35,596 nucleotides of DNA, taken from positions 1 to 35,596 of the forward strand of contig CANJDA010000002.1 of NCBI GenBank assembly GCA_947472705.1, given 5' to 3'. The position numbers were made by a program, and so were the translations under genes. The notes below the pieces were generated by a model. It was not told the origin of the DNA. It saw only the letters and a list, made by a program, of their open reading frames with translations, and did no database searches. Positions 16,942-25,320 of the stretch are shown here, in pieces. Source of the stretch: Flavobacteriaceae bacterium (GTDB taxonomy: Bacteria; Bacteroidota; Bacteroidia; Flavobacteriales; Flavobacteriaceae). The first letter of the stretch is position 1, and each line of letters begins with the position of its first letter.

Positions 16942-18567
16942 ATGGAGAACTACGCTCAAATTACGAAATCGATTTCGTTAGACCAATACGGAATCAAGAA
17001 TGTTCACGAAATTATTTATAATCCCTCTTTTGAAAAATTATATAATGATGAATTAGATTCAAATTTAGTTGGCTATGAAAAAGGGCAACTTTCTGAATTG
17101 GGAGCTGTTAATGTAATGACAGGAGTTTTTACCGGAAGATCTCCTAAAGATAAATACATAGTAAAAGACAGCATTACTGAAAACACAATTTGGTGGACAT
17201 CTGATAAAGCTGTGAATGATAATAAACCAATTACTGCAAATACTTGGGATGCTTTAAAAGAAACGACTGTTGCCCAACTTTCGGGTAAAAAATTATATGT
17301 TGTAGATGCTTTTTGTGGCGCTAATGAAAATACGCGTTTAAAAGTGCGTTTTATTATGGAAGTGGCTTGGCAGGCGCATTTTGTAACCAATATGTTTATT
17401 CGTCCAACAGAAGTTGAATTAGAAAATTTTGGAGAGCCTGACTTTATAGTGATGAACGGATCTAAAACTTCATTTAAAGATTATGCCTCACATGGCTTAA
17501 ATTCTGAAGTATATGTTGCTTTTAATTTAACCGAAAAAATGCAGTTAATTGGCGGTACTTGGTATGGTGGCGAAATGAAAAAAGGTATGTTTGCCATGAT
17601 GAATTATTATTTACCACTTCAAGGAATAGCTTCAATGCATTGTTCGGCTAATAAAGGTAAAGATGGTGATGTGGCTGTTTTTTTTGGACTTTCAGGAACA
17701 GGAAAAACAACCTTGTCAACAGATCCAAAAAGAGAATTAATAGGCGATGATGAACACGGTTGGGACAACGAAGGAGTTTTCAATTTTGAAGGAGGATGTT
17801 ATGCTAAAACCATAGATTTAAGCAAAGACAATGAACCTGATATTTATGCGGCCATAAAGCGTGATGCTCTTCTAGAAAACGTAACTTTAGATGCCGATGG
17901 TATAATTGATTTCAAAGATGGTTCGGTTACTCAAAATACTAGAGTTTCTTACCCGATTTATCATATTCATAATATTGTAAAACCAATTTCAAAAGCGGGA
18001 CATGCCACAAAAGTAATCTTCTTAACTGCAGATGCTTTTGGAGTGATGCCACCAGTTTCGAAATTAACACCAGAACAAACTAAATATTATTTTCTTTCAG
18101 GATTTACAGCCAAATTAGCAGGAACTGAAAGAGGAGTTACTCAGCCTGAGCCAACATTTTCAGCCTGTTTTGGGAAAGCTTTTTTAACCTTGCATCCAAC
18201 TAAATATGGAGAAGAATTGGTTAAGAAAATGGAGCAGCATAATGCCACGGCATATATGGTAAATACTGGTTGGAATGGAACAGGAAAACGAATTTCAATA
18301 AAAGATACTCGAGCTATTATTGATGCTATTTTAGATGGCTCAATTGAAAACGCAGAAACCAAGGTGATTCCAATGTTTAATTTTGTTGTTCCAACATCGT
18401 TACATGATGTAAACTCTGCAATTTTAGATCCAAGAGACACTTATACTGATATAGCCGAATGGAATACTAAAGCGGAAGATTTGGCTTCTCGATTCATCAA
18501 AAATTTTGCACAATACACGGATAATACGGAAGGTCAAAACTTAGTAAAAGCTGGGCCACAAGTATAA
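16942..18567 (+). CDS. pckA: Phosphoenolpyruvate carboxykinase (ATP)
   Basis: PckA converts oxaloacetate and ATP to phosphoenolpyruvate, CO2 and ADP, the entry step of gluconeogenesis. The 541-residue protein is full length for the ATP-type enzyme. It shows [11 protein letters not shown] (substrate site), [14 protein letters not shown], the phosphate-binding loop [11 protein letters not shown] (from about residue 249), the metal-binding IGDDEHGWD, and the C-terminal [17 protein letters not shown]. It is a single-gene unit with its own -7 element and a strong terminator. Confidence 0.98.
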   Translation: MENYAQITKSISLDQYGIKNVHEIIYNPSFEKLYNDELDSNLVGYEKGQLSELGAVNVMTGVFTGRSPKDKYIVKDSITENTIWWTSDKAVNDNKPITANTWDALKETTVAQLSGKKLYVVDAFCGANENTRLKVRFIMEVAWQAHFVTNMFIRPTEVELENFGEPDFIVMNGSKTSFKDYASHGLNSEVYVAFNLTEKMQLIGGTWYGGEMKKGMFAMMNYYLPLQGIASMHCSANKGKDGDVAVFFGLSGTGKTTLSTDPKRELIGDDEHGWDNEGVFNFEGGCYAKTIDLSKDNEPDIYAAIKRDALLENVTLDADGIIDFKDGSVTQNTRVSYPIYHIHNIVKPISKAGHATKVIFLTADAFGVMPPVSKLTPEQTKYYFLSGFTAKLAGTERGVTQPEPTFSACFGKAFLTLHPTKYGEELVKKMEQHNATAYMVNTGWNGTGKRISIKDTRAIIDAILDGSIENAETKVIPMFNFVVPTSLHDVNSAILDPRDTYTDIAEWNTKAEDLASRFIKNFAQYTDNTEGQNLVKAGPQV

Positions 18568-18587
18568 AAAATTAAATCGTCAAAATA

Positions 18588-18620
18588 AAAAAACTCCCGT
18601 TACTTTTTCGGGAGTTTTTT
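18588..18620 (+). terminator. Intrinsic terminator of pckA
   Basis: A perfect 12-bp stem AAAAAACTCCCG / CGGGAGTTTTTT encloses a 9-nt loop. The T-run is part of the stem. It begins 21 bp after the pckA stop. Confidence 0.92.
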
Positions 18621-18764
18621 ATTTAAAATTATACCTGAGTTAGATAATTTTCAAAAGAAACATGATTTTTTTGACATAAAAAATTCCTAAATATATCTTC
18701 TCAATAAGATTATCGCCCTTAATACTGTTTTTAGCTAATCAAAAACAATTAAATATTACATAAT

Positions 18765-18797
18765 AAAAGCCCTGTTAATTTGCTTAACAGGGCTTTT
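18765..18797 (-). terminator. Intrinsic terminator of DUF4271-hemD
   Basis: A perfect 14-bp stem AAAAGCCCTGTTAA / TTAACAGGGCTTTT encloses a 5-nt loop, 26 bp after the hemD stop on the minus strand. Because it is symmetric it could also stop plus-strand read-through from pckA. Confidence 0.88.
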
Positions 18798-18822
18798 GTA
18801 TAAATTATTTTTTTTAAAAAAC

Positions 18823-19581
18823 TTATTTTCCTTTGTTTGCATCTGCAATATACCTTTCAAGCGCCATTGTCATTGAAGGTGTTTCTGGCGTTGGAGCTAA
18901 AATATCAATACGCAAGCCGTGTTCCAAAGCTTCTTTTTGAGTAGTGCTTCCAAATACTGCAATGCGAGTATTATTTTGTTTAAAATCTGGGAAATTCTTA
19001 AATAAAGATTTTATTCCTGTAGGGCTAAAGAATGCTAATACATCATAGTAAACATCTGCCAAATCAGACAAATCACTCATTACCGTTTTATAGAAAGTTG
19101 CTTGAGTCCAAGCTACTTTAAGGTTATTTAAGGTTTGAGGAACATCATAATTTAATTGGTCAGATGCAGGCAACAAAAACTTTTCTTCCTTGTATTTTTT
19201 GATTAATGGAGATAAATCAACAAAATCTTTTTGGCCAACATAAATTTTACGTTTTCTGTAAACCACATATTTTTGAAGATAAAAAGCAATAGCTTCTGAT
19301 TGACAAAAATACTTTAAATCTTCTGGCACTTTATAACGCATTTCCTCAGCCACTCTAAAAAAATGGTCGACAGAATTTCGGCTCGTTAAGATGATTGCCG
19401 TAAAATTATTTAGGTCAATTTTTTGAGCTCTAACATCTTTTGCACTTACACCTTCAACATGTATAAATGATCGAAAATCAATTTTCACCTTATGCTTTTG
19501 TTGTAAATCAAAATAAGGTGAATTCTCTATTTTTGGCTCTGGCTGTGACACCAAAATTGTTTTCACTTTCAAATTCGACAT
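18823..19581 (-). CDS. hemD: Uroporphyrinogen-III synthase
   Basis: HemD closes and rearranges hydroxymethylbilane to uroporphyrinogen III in haem and sirohaem synthesis. The 252-residue protein has the usual length and two-domain layout, with FTAIILTSRNSVDHFF in the first domain and YDVLAFFSPTGIKSLFKNFP plus RIAVFGSTTQKEALEHG in the second. Sequence conservation in this family is low, so the call rests on these segments and on the flavobacterial neighbourhood (DUF4271, polyprenol-phosphate mannose synthase, dihydroorotase). It follows the DUF4271 gene with a 1-bp gap and ends at a terminator. Confidence 0.9.
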   Translation of the reverse strand: MSNLKVKTILVSQPEPKIENSPYFDLQQKHKVKIDFRSFIHVEGVSAKDVRAQKIDLNNFTAIILTSRNSVDHFFRVAEEMRYKVPEDLKYFCQSEAIAFYLQKYVVYRKRKIYVGQKDFVDLSPLIKKYKEEKFLLPASDQLNYDVPQTLNNLKVAWTQATFYKTVMSDLSDLADVYYDVLAFFSPTGIKSLFKNFPDFKQNNTRIAVFGSTTQKEALEHGLRIDILAPTPETPSMTMALERYIADANKGK

Positions 19582-19582
19582 T

Positions 19583-20257
19583 TTAATGCGCTAAATTTTT
19601 TGTAATCAAATAATAAATAAAACAGTAGGGCGCTATTTCAAGTGCGCAAAGATACAAAATAAAATAAAACAACTTGCCTATGAATAAGTTTTGATAAATT
19701 TTTAATGAAATTAAATATGTAAATAAATTAATTGCCAAAATCATAACAAGAACACAAATAATTAAAATATTTGATGAAGAATTATTATAAAACAAATAAA
19801 TATTTATGGGAAGTAATATTAAACCAATGAATGTACGGTAACTTACTTTTTGTAAATTGAACTGTTCTGTGAATTCTTCAATGTTGAAAGTGGTAGCAAT
19901 AATTTTTTCAATCAGAAATTTTGAAAGGACAAAGATTCCGAAAAAAGTAAAAATTCGAATAAAAAGCACCCAGTCAGTTTTTGAGACATAACCAAAATGA
20001 TTTAAGATCAATTGAATAAAAAAAGAGAAGGATATAATCTGTACAATAAATAGCAGAATGGTAAACCCACTCATTAGATGTGATGAGTCTTTATAAACTT
20101 TGATATATTTATCAGAAACTAGAATTCGCAAAAAATCATTAAATCTAGTTTCAAAAGCGGTCTTTGAAATAGCAATTAAAACAAACGAAAAAACAAAAAG
20201 ATAAGTTGCCCAATCTTTAGGTTCTATGACTCTAGGTTGTAAAATAATTTCTATCAT
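19583..20257 (-). CDS. DUF4271 membrane protein
   Basis: This is a 224-residue, very hydrophobic protein with about six membrane helices (for example ATYLFVFSFVLIAISK, TILLFIVQIISFSFFIQLIL and IFTFFGIFVLSKFLI). It contains SYRTFIGLILLPINIYL, matching DUF4271 of Bacteroidota, whose function is unknown. It sits one base upstream of hemD in the same transcript, an arrangement I know from other Flavobacteria, so a link with tetrapyrrole synthesis or with the divergent lipid-linked sugar enzyme is conceivable but unproven. Confidence 0.87.
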   Translation of the reverse strand: MIEIILQPRVIEPKDWATYLFVFSFVLIAISKTAFETRFNDFLRILVSDKYIKVYKDSSHLMSGFTILLFIVQIISFSFFIQLILNHFGYVSKTDWVLFIRIFTFFGIFVLSKFLIEKIIATTFNIEEFTEQFNLQKVSYRTFIGLILLPINIYLFYNNSSSNILIICVLVMILAINLFTYLISLKIYQNLFIGKLFYFILYLCALEIAPYCFIYYLITKNLAH

Positions 20258-20362
20258 AATCCTGACAAAATTACTAATTTTTTATTTGTTAAATTATTAT
20301 AAAATTATGAAGATATTACTCTGATAAAAGTTTATTTTTGTGGCTAAGTTAGACTGCATTTT

Positions 20363-21088
20363 ATGAATGACTGCATTGTAATTATTCCTACCTACAACGA
20401 AATTGAAAACATCGAAAGTATTATTCGAGCGGTGTTTTCGTTACCAAAATTATTTCATGTTTTAATTGTTGATGATAATTCTCCAGATAAAACAGCAGAA
20501 AAAGTCATTGAATTGCAAAAGGAATTTCCAGAGCGATTGTTTTTGAGTCTTCGAAAAAAAAAGTCAGGTTTAGGAACAGCATATGTTCATGGTTTTGAAT
20601 GGGCCTTGCAACAATCATATGAATACATTTTTGAAATGGATGCTGATTTTTCACATAATCCTAATGATTTAGAGCGATTATACGAATGTTGTTCTAAAGG
20701 GGGTGCAGATTTGGCAATTGGGTCTCGATATGTAACTGGTGTTAATGTGGTTAATTGGCCTTTAAGTAGAGTGTTACTCTCTTATTTTGCATCAGTATAT
20801 GTGCGAATGATTACTGGGATGAAAATTATGGATGCTACTGCCGGTTTCATTTGTTACCACCGCGAAGTATTAGAAAGAATAGAATTAAATAAGATTAAAT
20901 TTATAGGTTATGCTTTTCAGATTGAAATGAAATATAGAGCGTTTGCTAAAAATTTCAACATTCAAGAGGTTCCAGTCATTTTCACCGATCGAACCAAAGG
21001 GCAATCCAAAATGAGTGGAGCCATTATCAAAGAAGCCATATTTGGTGTTATATCACTCCGATTTAGAAAGTTTTTAAATCAATTATAA
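20363..21088 (+). CDS. Polyprenol-phosphate mannose synthase-like glycosyltransferase (GT2)
   Basis: This family-2 glycosyltransferase is similar to dolichol/polyprenol-phosphate mannosyltransferase. It would transfer a sugar from a nucleotide donor to a polyprenyl phosphate at the cytoplasmic face of the membrane. The 241-residue protein has only the catalytic domain and no membrane helices at the C-terminus. The N-terminal VIIPTYNEIENI, the LIVDDNSPDKTAEKV segment, the EMDADFSHNPNDL metal/donor motif and AIGSRYVTGVNVVNWP are all visible. It is followed 10 bp later by dihydroorotase. A possible -7 element TATTTTTG lies at 20333-20340. Confidence 0.92.
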   Translation: MNDCIVIIPTYNEIENIESIIRAVFSLPKLFHVLIVDDNSPDKTAEKVIELQKEFPERLFLSLRKKKSGLGTAYVHGFEWALQQSYEYIFEMDADFSHNPNDLERLYECCSKGGADLAIGSRYVTGVNVVNWPLSRVLLSYFASVYVRMITGMKIMDATAGFICYHREVLERIELNKIKFIGYAFQIEMKYRAFAKNFNIQEVPVIFTDRTKGQSKMSGAIIKEAIFGVISLRFRKFLNQL

Positions 21089-21098
21089 AAGCAAAAAA

Positions 21099-22439
21099 AT
21101 GAATACAGTTTTAATTAAAAATGCCAAAATTGTTAATGAAGGGAAGGTTTTTGATGGCGATGTTTTAATTGAAAACGAGTTTATTGTTGAAATTGCTCAA
21201 AGCATCAGCCCTAAACTTGCCACTTGTAAAATTATAGATGCCGAAGGGAGTTATCTTATACCCGGAGCCATTGATGATCAGGTGCATTTTCGTGAACCAG
21301 GCTTAACACACAAAGGGGATATCGCTTCCGAAAGTAGAGCAGCAGTAGCAGGTGGAATTACTTCATATATTGAACAACCTAATACGGTTCCGAATGCAGT
21401 AACCCAAGAAATATTAGAAGAAAAATATCAAATTGCTTCCAAAACATCATACGCCAATTATTCATTTATGATGGGTGGGACTAATGATAATTTAGAAGAA
21501 ATATTAAAAACAAATCCAAGAAATGTTGCAGGATTAAAATTATTCCTTGGTTCATCAACAGGTGATATGCTTGTGGATAGTTCAGAATCATTGAAAAAAA
21601 TATTTTCTAATACAAAATTATTGATTGCCGTTCATAGTGAAGACGAAACTACTGTGAAAGAAAATTTAGAAAGATACAAATTACAGTTTGGCGATGATAT
21701 ACCAGTTAAATTTCATCCAGAAATTAGAAGCGTAGAAGCATGTTATAAATCAACAGTTAGAGTTATTGAATTAGCTAAAAAAACAGGAGCAAGGTTGCAT
21801 GTTTTTCATCTTTCAACCGCTAAAGAATTGGATTTGTTTACCAATAAAATTCCGTTAGAAGAAAAGCAAATTACAGCCGAAGTTTGTATTCATCATCTTT
21901 GGTTTTCGGATGAAGATTATGCTTCAAAAGGCAATCTTATCAAATGGAATCCAGCGGTTAAATCTGCAGATGATAGAAAAGCACTTTGGGAAGCTTTATT
22001 AGATGATAGAATTGATGTAATTGCTACTGACCATGCTCCACATACATTAGAAGAAAAAAAGCAAACGTATCTTAAAGCACCATCCGGAGGGCCATTAGTA
22101 CAACATGCTGTTGTAGCTATGTTTGAAGCACATCATCAAGGGAAAATAGCTGTAGAGAAAATTGTAGAAAAAATGTGTCACAACCCAGCCAAGATTTTTA
22201 AAATAGAAAAAAGGGGTTATATTAAAGAAGGGTTTTATGCAGATTTAGTAATAGTAAACCCAGGACTTCCTTGGAGTGTAAAGAAAGAAAATATTCTCTA
22301 TAAATGTGGTTGGTCACCATTTGAAGGATATACTTTTAAATCAAGAATTACTCATACTTTCGTAAATGGAGAATTGGTTTACCAAAATTTTAAAGTAAAA
22401 GATATTCCTGTTGGGAAACGGTTGTTGTTCGACAGATAA
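21099..22439 (+). CDS. pyrC: Dihydroorotase (type I-like)
   Basis: This amidohydrolase catalyses the reversible cyclisation of carbamoyl-aspartate to dihydroorotate in pyrimidine synthesis. The 446-residue protein shows IDDQVHFREPG (58-68), GLKLFLGSSTGDM (near 146), IAVHSEDE (His179), HVFHLST (His234/His237) and IATDHAPH (Asp311). In the classical HxH metal motif of this family the first histidine is Gln61 here (QVH). All the other metal and substrate residues I can place are present, so I still call it dihydroorotase; a deviant metal site is possible. It lies between the GT2 gene and DUF4296, with short gaps, in one likely operon. Confidence 0.9.
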   Translation: MNTVLIKNAKIVNEGKVFDGDVLIENEFIVEIAQSISPKLATCKIIDAEGSYLIPGAIDDQVHFREPGLTHKGDIASESRAAVAGGITSYIEQPNTVPNAVTQEILEEKYQIASKTSYANYSFMMGGTNDNLEEILKTNPRNVAGLKLFLGSSTGDMLVDSSESLKKIFSNTKLLIAVHSEDETTVKENLERYKLQFGDDIPVKFHPEIRSVEACYKSTVRVIELAKKTGARLHVFHLSTAKELDLFTNKIPLEEKQITAEVCIHHLWFSDEDYASKGNLIKWNPAVKSADDRKALWEALLDDRIDVIATDHAPHTLEEKKQTYLKAPSGGPLVQHAVVAMFEAHHQGKIAVEKIVEKMCHNPAKIFKIEKRGYIKEGFYADLVIVNPGLPWSVKKENILYKCGWSPFEGYTFKSRITHTFVNGELVYQNFKVKDIPVGKRLLFDR

Positions 22440-22444
22440 AAAAA

Positions 22445-22822
22445 ATGAAGATGAAAAGAAATATTGCTGTTATTTGTTTGCTGTTTTTGATAGCCAGCTG
22501 TAATCATACAATCGATAAACCAAAAAATTTAATAGAAAAAGATAAAATGGTTAATATTTTATATGATTTGTCTCTTTTAGAAGCGATAAAAGCACAACAT
22601 ATTAATGGGGGTTTAGATAATAAAACCGCCAATAAATATATTTATGAAAAGTATAAAATTGACAGTGTTCAACTGGCGCAAAGCAATAAATACTATGCTT
22701 CAGATATAGAGGAATACAAAAAAATATTTGAACAAGTAAAAGCTAAATTAGAAGAAGAATCTAAAAAGAATGGAATTGATAATCCAGTTGTTCCTGCTCC
22801 CGATATGCCTCAAGTACAATAG
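22445..22822 (+). CDS. DUF4296 lipoprotein
   Basis: This is a 125-residue lipoprotein. A short positive N-terminus and hydrophobic stretch lead to a lipobox (LIASC, Cys at about residue 20). The mature part is helical and charged, with the family segment DKMVNILYDLSLLEAIKAQH and a later YASDIEEYKKIFEQVKAKL. This matches DUF4296 of Bacteroidota, of unknown function. It lies 5 bp after dihydroorotase and ends exactly where the convergent epimerase gene ends. The initiation codon could be the first or third codon (both ATG). Confidence 0.88.
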   Translation: MKMKRNIAVICLLFLIASCNHTIDKPKNLIEKDKMVNILYDLSLLEAIKAQHINGGLDNKTANKYIYEKYKIDSVQLAQSNKYYASDIEEYKKIFEQVKAKLEEESKKNGIDNPVVPAPDMPQVQ

Positions 22823-22834
22823 CTATTGTGCTTG
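22811..22834. repeat. 24-bp near-perfect palindrome across two abutting stop codons
   Basis: CAAGTACAATAG is followed at once by CTATTGTGCTTG; 11 of 12 positions pair. The DUF4296 stop is the last triplet of the left arm and the epimerase stop is the first triplet of the right arm (read on minus). The two proteins therefore end almost alike (QVQ and QAQ). It may act as a bidirectional terminator. Confidence 0.7.
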
Positions 22835-23821
22835 TAATTGAATCACTTCCGTTATTACTGAATCGATACTTTGAAATTCAAAATTCAAAGTATTTTTTAT
22901 TTTGTCGTTAGATATATAATCAACAGAACATAATGCCTTGGCGCTATATTTAGAAAGCTTTCTTTTGGTTCTTAAAATACTTGCAAATAACCAATCTAAT
23001 CGCCAAGCTATAGCTAACATCCATGGTTTTGCTTCTAATTTAGGTTTTTTTACATTGAAATTTTCAGCAATTGTGGCAATTACTTTTTTGAATGTTACGT
23101 TTTGAGCCACTACGATATAACGCTCACCAGTAATAGTGCTAGTCATCAATTGAGTCATGCTTTTTACCACATCATTAACACCAACATAACCTGTAGTTCC
23201 AGTTGTGTAAAAAGGAAAACCATTTTTGATTTTGGTAAAGAAAACACCACTTCCTTGTTCCCAAAATCCTGCGCCAAAAATAATTCCTGGATTGACTATA
23301 ACTACATTCAATCCTTCTTGTTGGCCGCGCCAAATTTCCATTTCAGCACCATATTTTGAAATGGCATAATCGCTATGTGGGTCTTCAGGATTCCATTCGG
23401 TTGCTTCCGTAACTTCTGCATCATGAGAAGCTAAGTCTCCTAGTGCAGCTATGGAACTCACATGACAAAGTTTTTTAATGTTGTATTCTAAACAAAAATT
23501 AACAATATTGGCAGTTCCTTCGATATTGGTTTTTCGAAGTTGGTTTTCATCATTTGGGTCATAGGAAATCAGAGCAGCACAATGATAGACATAGTCAATA
23601 TTTTTAAAAGCCATTTCCAAAGAAGGGACATCTGTAATATCTGCCTGTACCCATTCAATGTTGGAGAAAAAAGACTCTTTTTGGTAAAGTGAAAAAAGGG
23701 ATTTTGTTTTTGCAATGGATTTTTCAGTTCTGTAAATAGCTCGAATGGCAGCTTCTTTTTCTGCCAAATGCAGCAGTAAATGTGCTCCAACTAAACCAGT
23801 TCCGCCAGTGACTAATATCAT
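22823..23821 (-). CDS. NAD-dependent epimerase/dehydratase family protein
   Basis: This is an extended short-chain dehydrogenase (SDR) with an N-terminal Rossmann motif (ILVTGGTGLVGAHLL) and the catalytic YxxxK as YAISK. Also visible are VYHCAALISYDPND and VIVNPGIIFGAG, typical of the dihydroflavonol-reductase/epimerase group. The substrate cannot be told from sequence. I start at the ATG at 23821 (332 aa), which places the Rossmann strand at residue 2 as usual; the ORF track adds 11 non-conserved residues from a farther start at 23854. It ends flush with the convergent DUF4296 gene. Confidence 0.9.
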   Translation of the reverse strand: MILVTGGTGLVGAHLLLHLAEKEAAIRAIYRTEKSIAKTKSLFSLYQKESFFSNIEWVQADITDVPSLEMAFKNIDYVYHCAALISYDPNDENQLRKTNIEGTANIVNFCLEYNIKKLCHVSSIAALGDLASHDAEVTEATEWNPEDPHSDYAISKYGAEMEIWRGQQEGLNVVIVNPGIIFGAGFWEQGSGVFFTKIKNGFPFYTTGTTGYVGVNDVVKSMTQLMTSTITGERYIVVAQNVTFKKVIATIAENFNVKKPKLEAKPWMLAIAWRLDWLFASILRTKRKLSKYSAKALCSVDYISNDKIKNTLNFEFQSIDSVITEVIQLQAQ

Positions 23822-23870
23822 TTGGTAAAGATAATTAGATTTGAGAAAAAACAAACGAAAAGATTTTCTT

Positions 23871-23950
23871 CTAGCCCTGATGGGAGTGGCTACCGTGTAG
23901 CGCGGACAGCAGGAATATGGATAACTGATAAATCCCGAGCCTTTCGCTCC
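23871..23950. repeat. Intergenic repeat-like element upstream of tyrS
   Basis: The block begins TAGCCCTGATGGGAGTGGC and continues with GCGGACAGCAGGAA, ending in GCTCC. It is much richer in G+C than its surroundings and contains a GCTAC-CGT-GTAGC hairpin (23889-23901). It resembles an intergenic element that I recall as frequent in Flavobacterium genomes, usually with a longer central hairpin. That identity is from memory and not testable here. Confidence 0.55.
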
Positions 23951-23985
23951 TCAAAATTTTCAAATTTTCAAATTTTCAAATTGGG
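23951..23985. repeat. CAAATTTT tandem repeats upstream of tyrS
   Basis: CAAAATTTT, CAAATTTT, CAAATTTT and CAAATT follow one another just ahead of the tyrS promoter. This is a short simple repeat near the region where a -33 element would lie; effect unknown. Confidence 0.75.
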
Positions 23986-23994
23986 TAATTAACT

Positions 23995-24002
23995 TATCTT
24001 TG
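23995..24002 (+). promoter_or_regulatory. Promoter -7 element for tyrS
   Basis: TATCTTTG is an exact TAnnTTTG match, 20 bp before the tyrS ATG at 24023. Confidence 0.65.
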
Positions 24003-24022
24003 CGCAAATTGATTTTTTTACG

Positions 24023-25318
24023 ATGAAGAATTTAGTAGCAGAATTGCAATGGCGTGGGTTGGTTCACGATATTATGCCCGGAACTGAAGAGCAACTTTTA
24101 AAGGAAATGACCACTACTTATATTGGGTTTGACCCAACGAGTGATTCGTTACATATTGGGAGTTTGGTGCCGATTATTTTGTTGGTGCACATAGAGAGAT
24201 TTGGTCACAAACCTATTGCTTTGGTGGGAGGTGCTACTGGAATGATAGGTGATCCTTCGGGGAAATCGGATGAAAGAAACTTGCTTGATGAAGCGACTTT
24301 AGAGAAAAATGTAGCTGGAATTAAAGCGGTATTGTCTCGATTTTTAGATTTCAATTCGACTGCAGCTAATGCTCCAATTTTAGTGAACAATTATGATTGG
24401 ATGAAAGATTTCTCGTTTATCAATTTTGCTCGTGACGTGGGGAAACGTATTACGGTGAACTATATGATGGCGAAGGATTCGGTGAAGAAACGTTTGAGTG
24501 GAGAAGGCGGAGAAGGGATGAGTTTTACTGAGTTTACCTATCAATTAATTCAAGGTTACGATTTTCATCATTTGTATAAAACGCATCACTGTTTGTTGCA
24601 AATGGGAGGCAGTGACCAATGGGGAAATATTACCACAGGAACCGAATTGGTTCGCAGAATGAATGGCGAAGGTGCTAAAGCGTTTGCGATGACTTGTCCG
24701 TTGATTACTAAAGCAGATGGTTCTAAATTTGGGAAGTCAGAAGGAGGCAATGTTTGGTTGACTGCAGATAAGACTTCGGTTTATAAATTTTACCAATTTT
24801 GGTTGAATACTACAGATGTGGATGCTGAGAAATACATAAAGATTTTCACTTTTTTAGATAAAGATACTATTGACTCTTTGATTACTGAGCATCAAACAGC
24901 ACCTCATTTACGTGTGTTGCAAAAAAGATTAGCGGAAGAGATTACCACTTTTGTACACGGAAAAGAAGAGTTGGAAAAAGCGGTATTTGCTTCGGGGGCT
25001 TTCTTTAGTCCTACTATGGATGATTTAAAGAAGCTGGATACAAAGACTTTCTTAGAAGTTTTTGAAGGGGTTCCTCAAGCGGAAATACAGATGGCTGATC
25101 TTGAAAATGGTTTAGATATGATAGCGGCACTTTCGGCTCAGACAGGATTTTTGGCGTCTAATAGTGATGCCCGTCGTGAGTTGCAACAGAATTCAATTTC
25201 ATTGAATAAAGAAAAAGTGGCTGCTGATTATAGTATTACAACTAAAGACTTGATTAATAATCAGTTTTTGATGTTGCAAAAAGGGAAGAAGAATTATTAT
25301 TTGATAAAGGTTATATAA
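24023..25318 (+). CDS. tyrS: Tyrosyl-tRNA synthetase
   Basis: This class I synthetase charges tRNA-Tyr. The 431-residue protein has HIGS at residues 44-47, the tyrosine-pocket segment [31 protein letters not shown], and KFGKS (235-239) in place of KMSKS, as in bacterial TyrRS. The C-terminal S4-like RNA-binding domain is present ([16 protein letters not shown] to the end). It is monocistronic, with its own promoter. Its last 8 bp overlap the end of the convergent LuxE-like gene inside a 12-bp palindrome. Confidence 0.98.
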   Translation: MKNLVAELQWRGLVHDIMPGTEEQLLKEMTTTYIGFDPTSDSLHIGSLVPIILLVHIERFGHKPIALVGGATGMIGDPSGKSDERNLLDEATLEKNVAGIKAVLSRFLDFNSTAANAPILVNNYDWMKDFSFINFARDVGKRITVNYMMAKDSVKKRLSGEGGEGMSFTEFTYQLIQGYDFHHLYKTHHCLLQMGGSDQWGNITTGTELVRRMNGEGAKAFAMTCPLITKADGSKFGKSEGGNVWLTADKTSVYKFYQFWLNTTDVDAEKYIKIFTFLDKDTIDSLITEHQTAPHLRVLQKRLAEEITTFVHGKEELEKAVFASGAFFSPTMDDLKKLDTKTFLEVFEGVPQAEIQMADLENGLDMIAALSAQTGFLASNSDARRELQQNSISLNKEKVAADYSITTKDLINNQFLMLQKGKKNYYLIKVI

Positions 25319-25320
25319 CC
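25309..25320. repeat. 12-bp perfect palindrome over overlapping tyrS / LuxE-like stops
   Basis: GGTTATATAACC holds both stop codons. Read in either direction it encodes Val-Ile-stop, so both proteins end in VI. No T-run is present, so termination would have to occur by another route. Confidence 0.7.

Larger units (their letters stand above)
18568..18822. other. Intergenic region between pckA and hemD
   Basis: These 255 bp hold two intrinsic terminators facing each other, one for each convergent unit. The A+T-rich stretch between them (18621-18764) has no ORF or RNA gene that I can recognise. Confidence 0.7.

Noticed and set aside
21099-22439. Inactive dihydroorotase paralogue or pseudogene
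   Set aside because: Only the first HxH histidine differs; the other metal and substrate motifs are intact, and I recall the variant in related species.
23951-23985. CRISPR-like repeat
   Set aside because: The unit is only 8-9 bp with no spacers; it is a simple tandem repeat.
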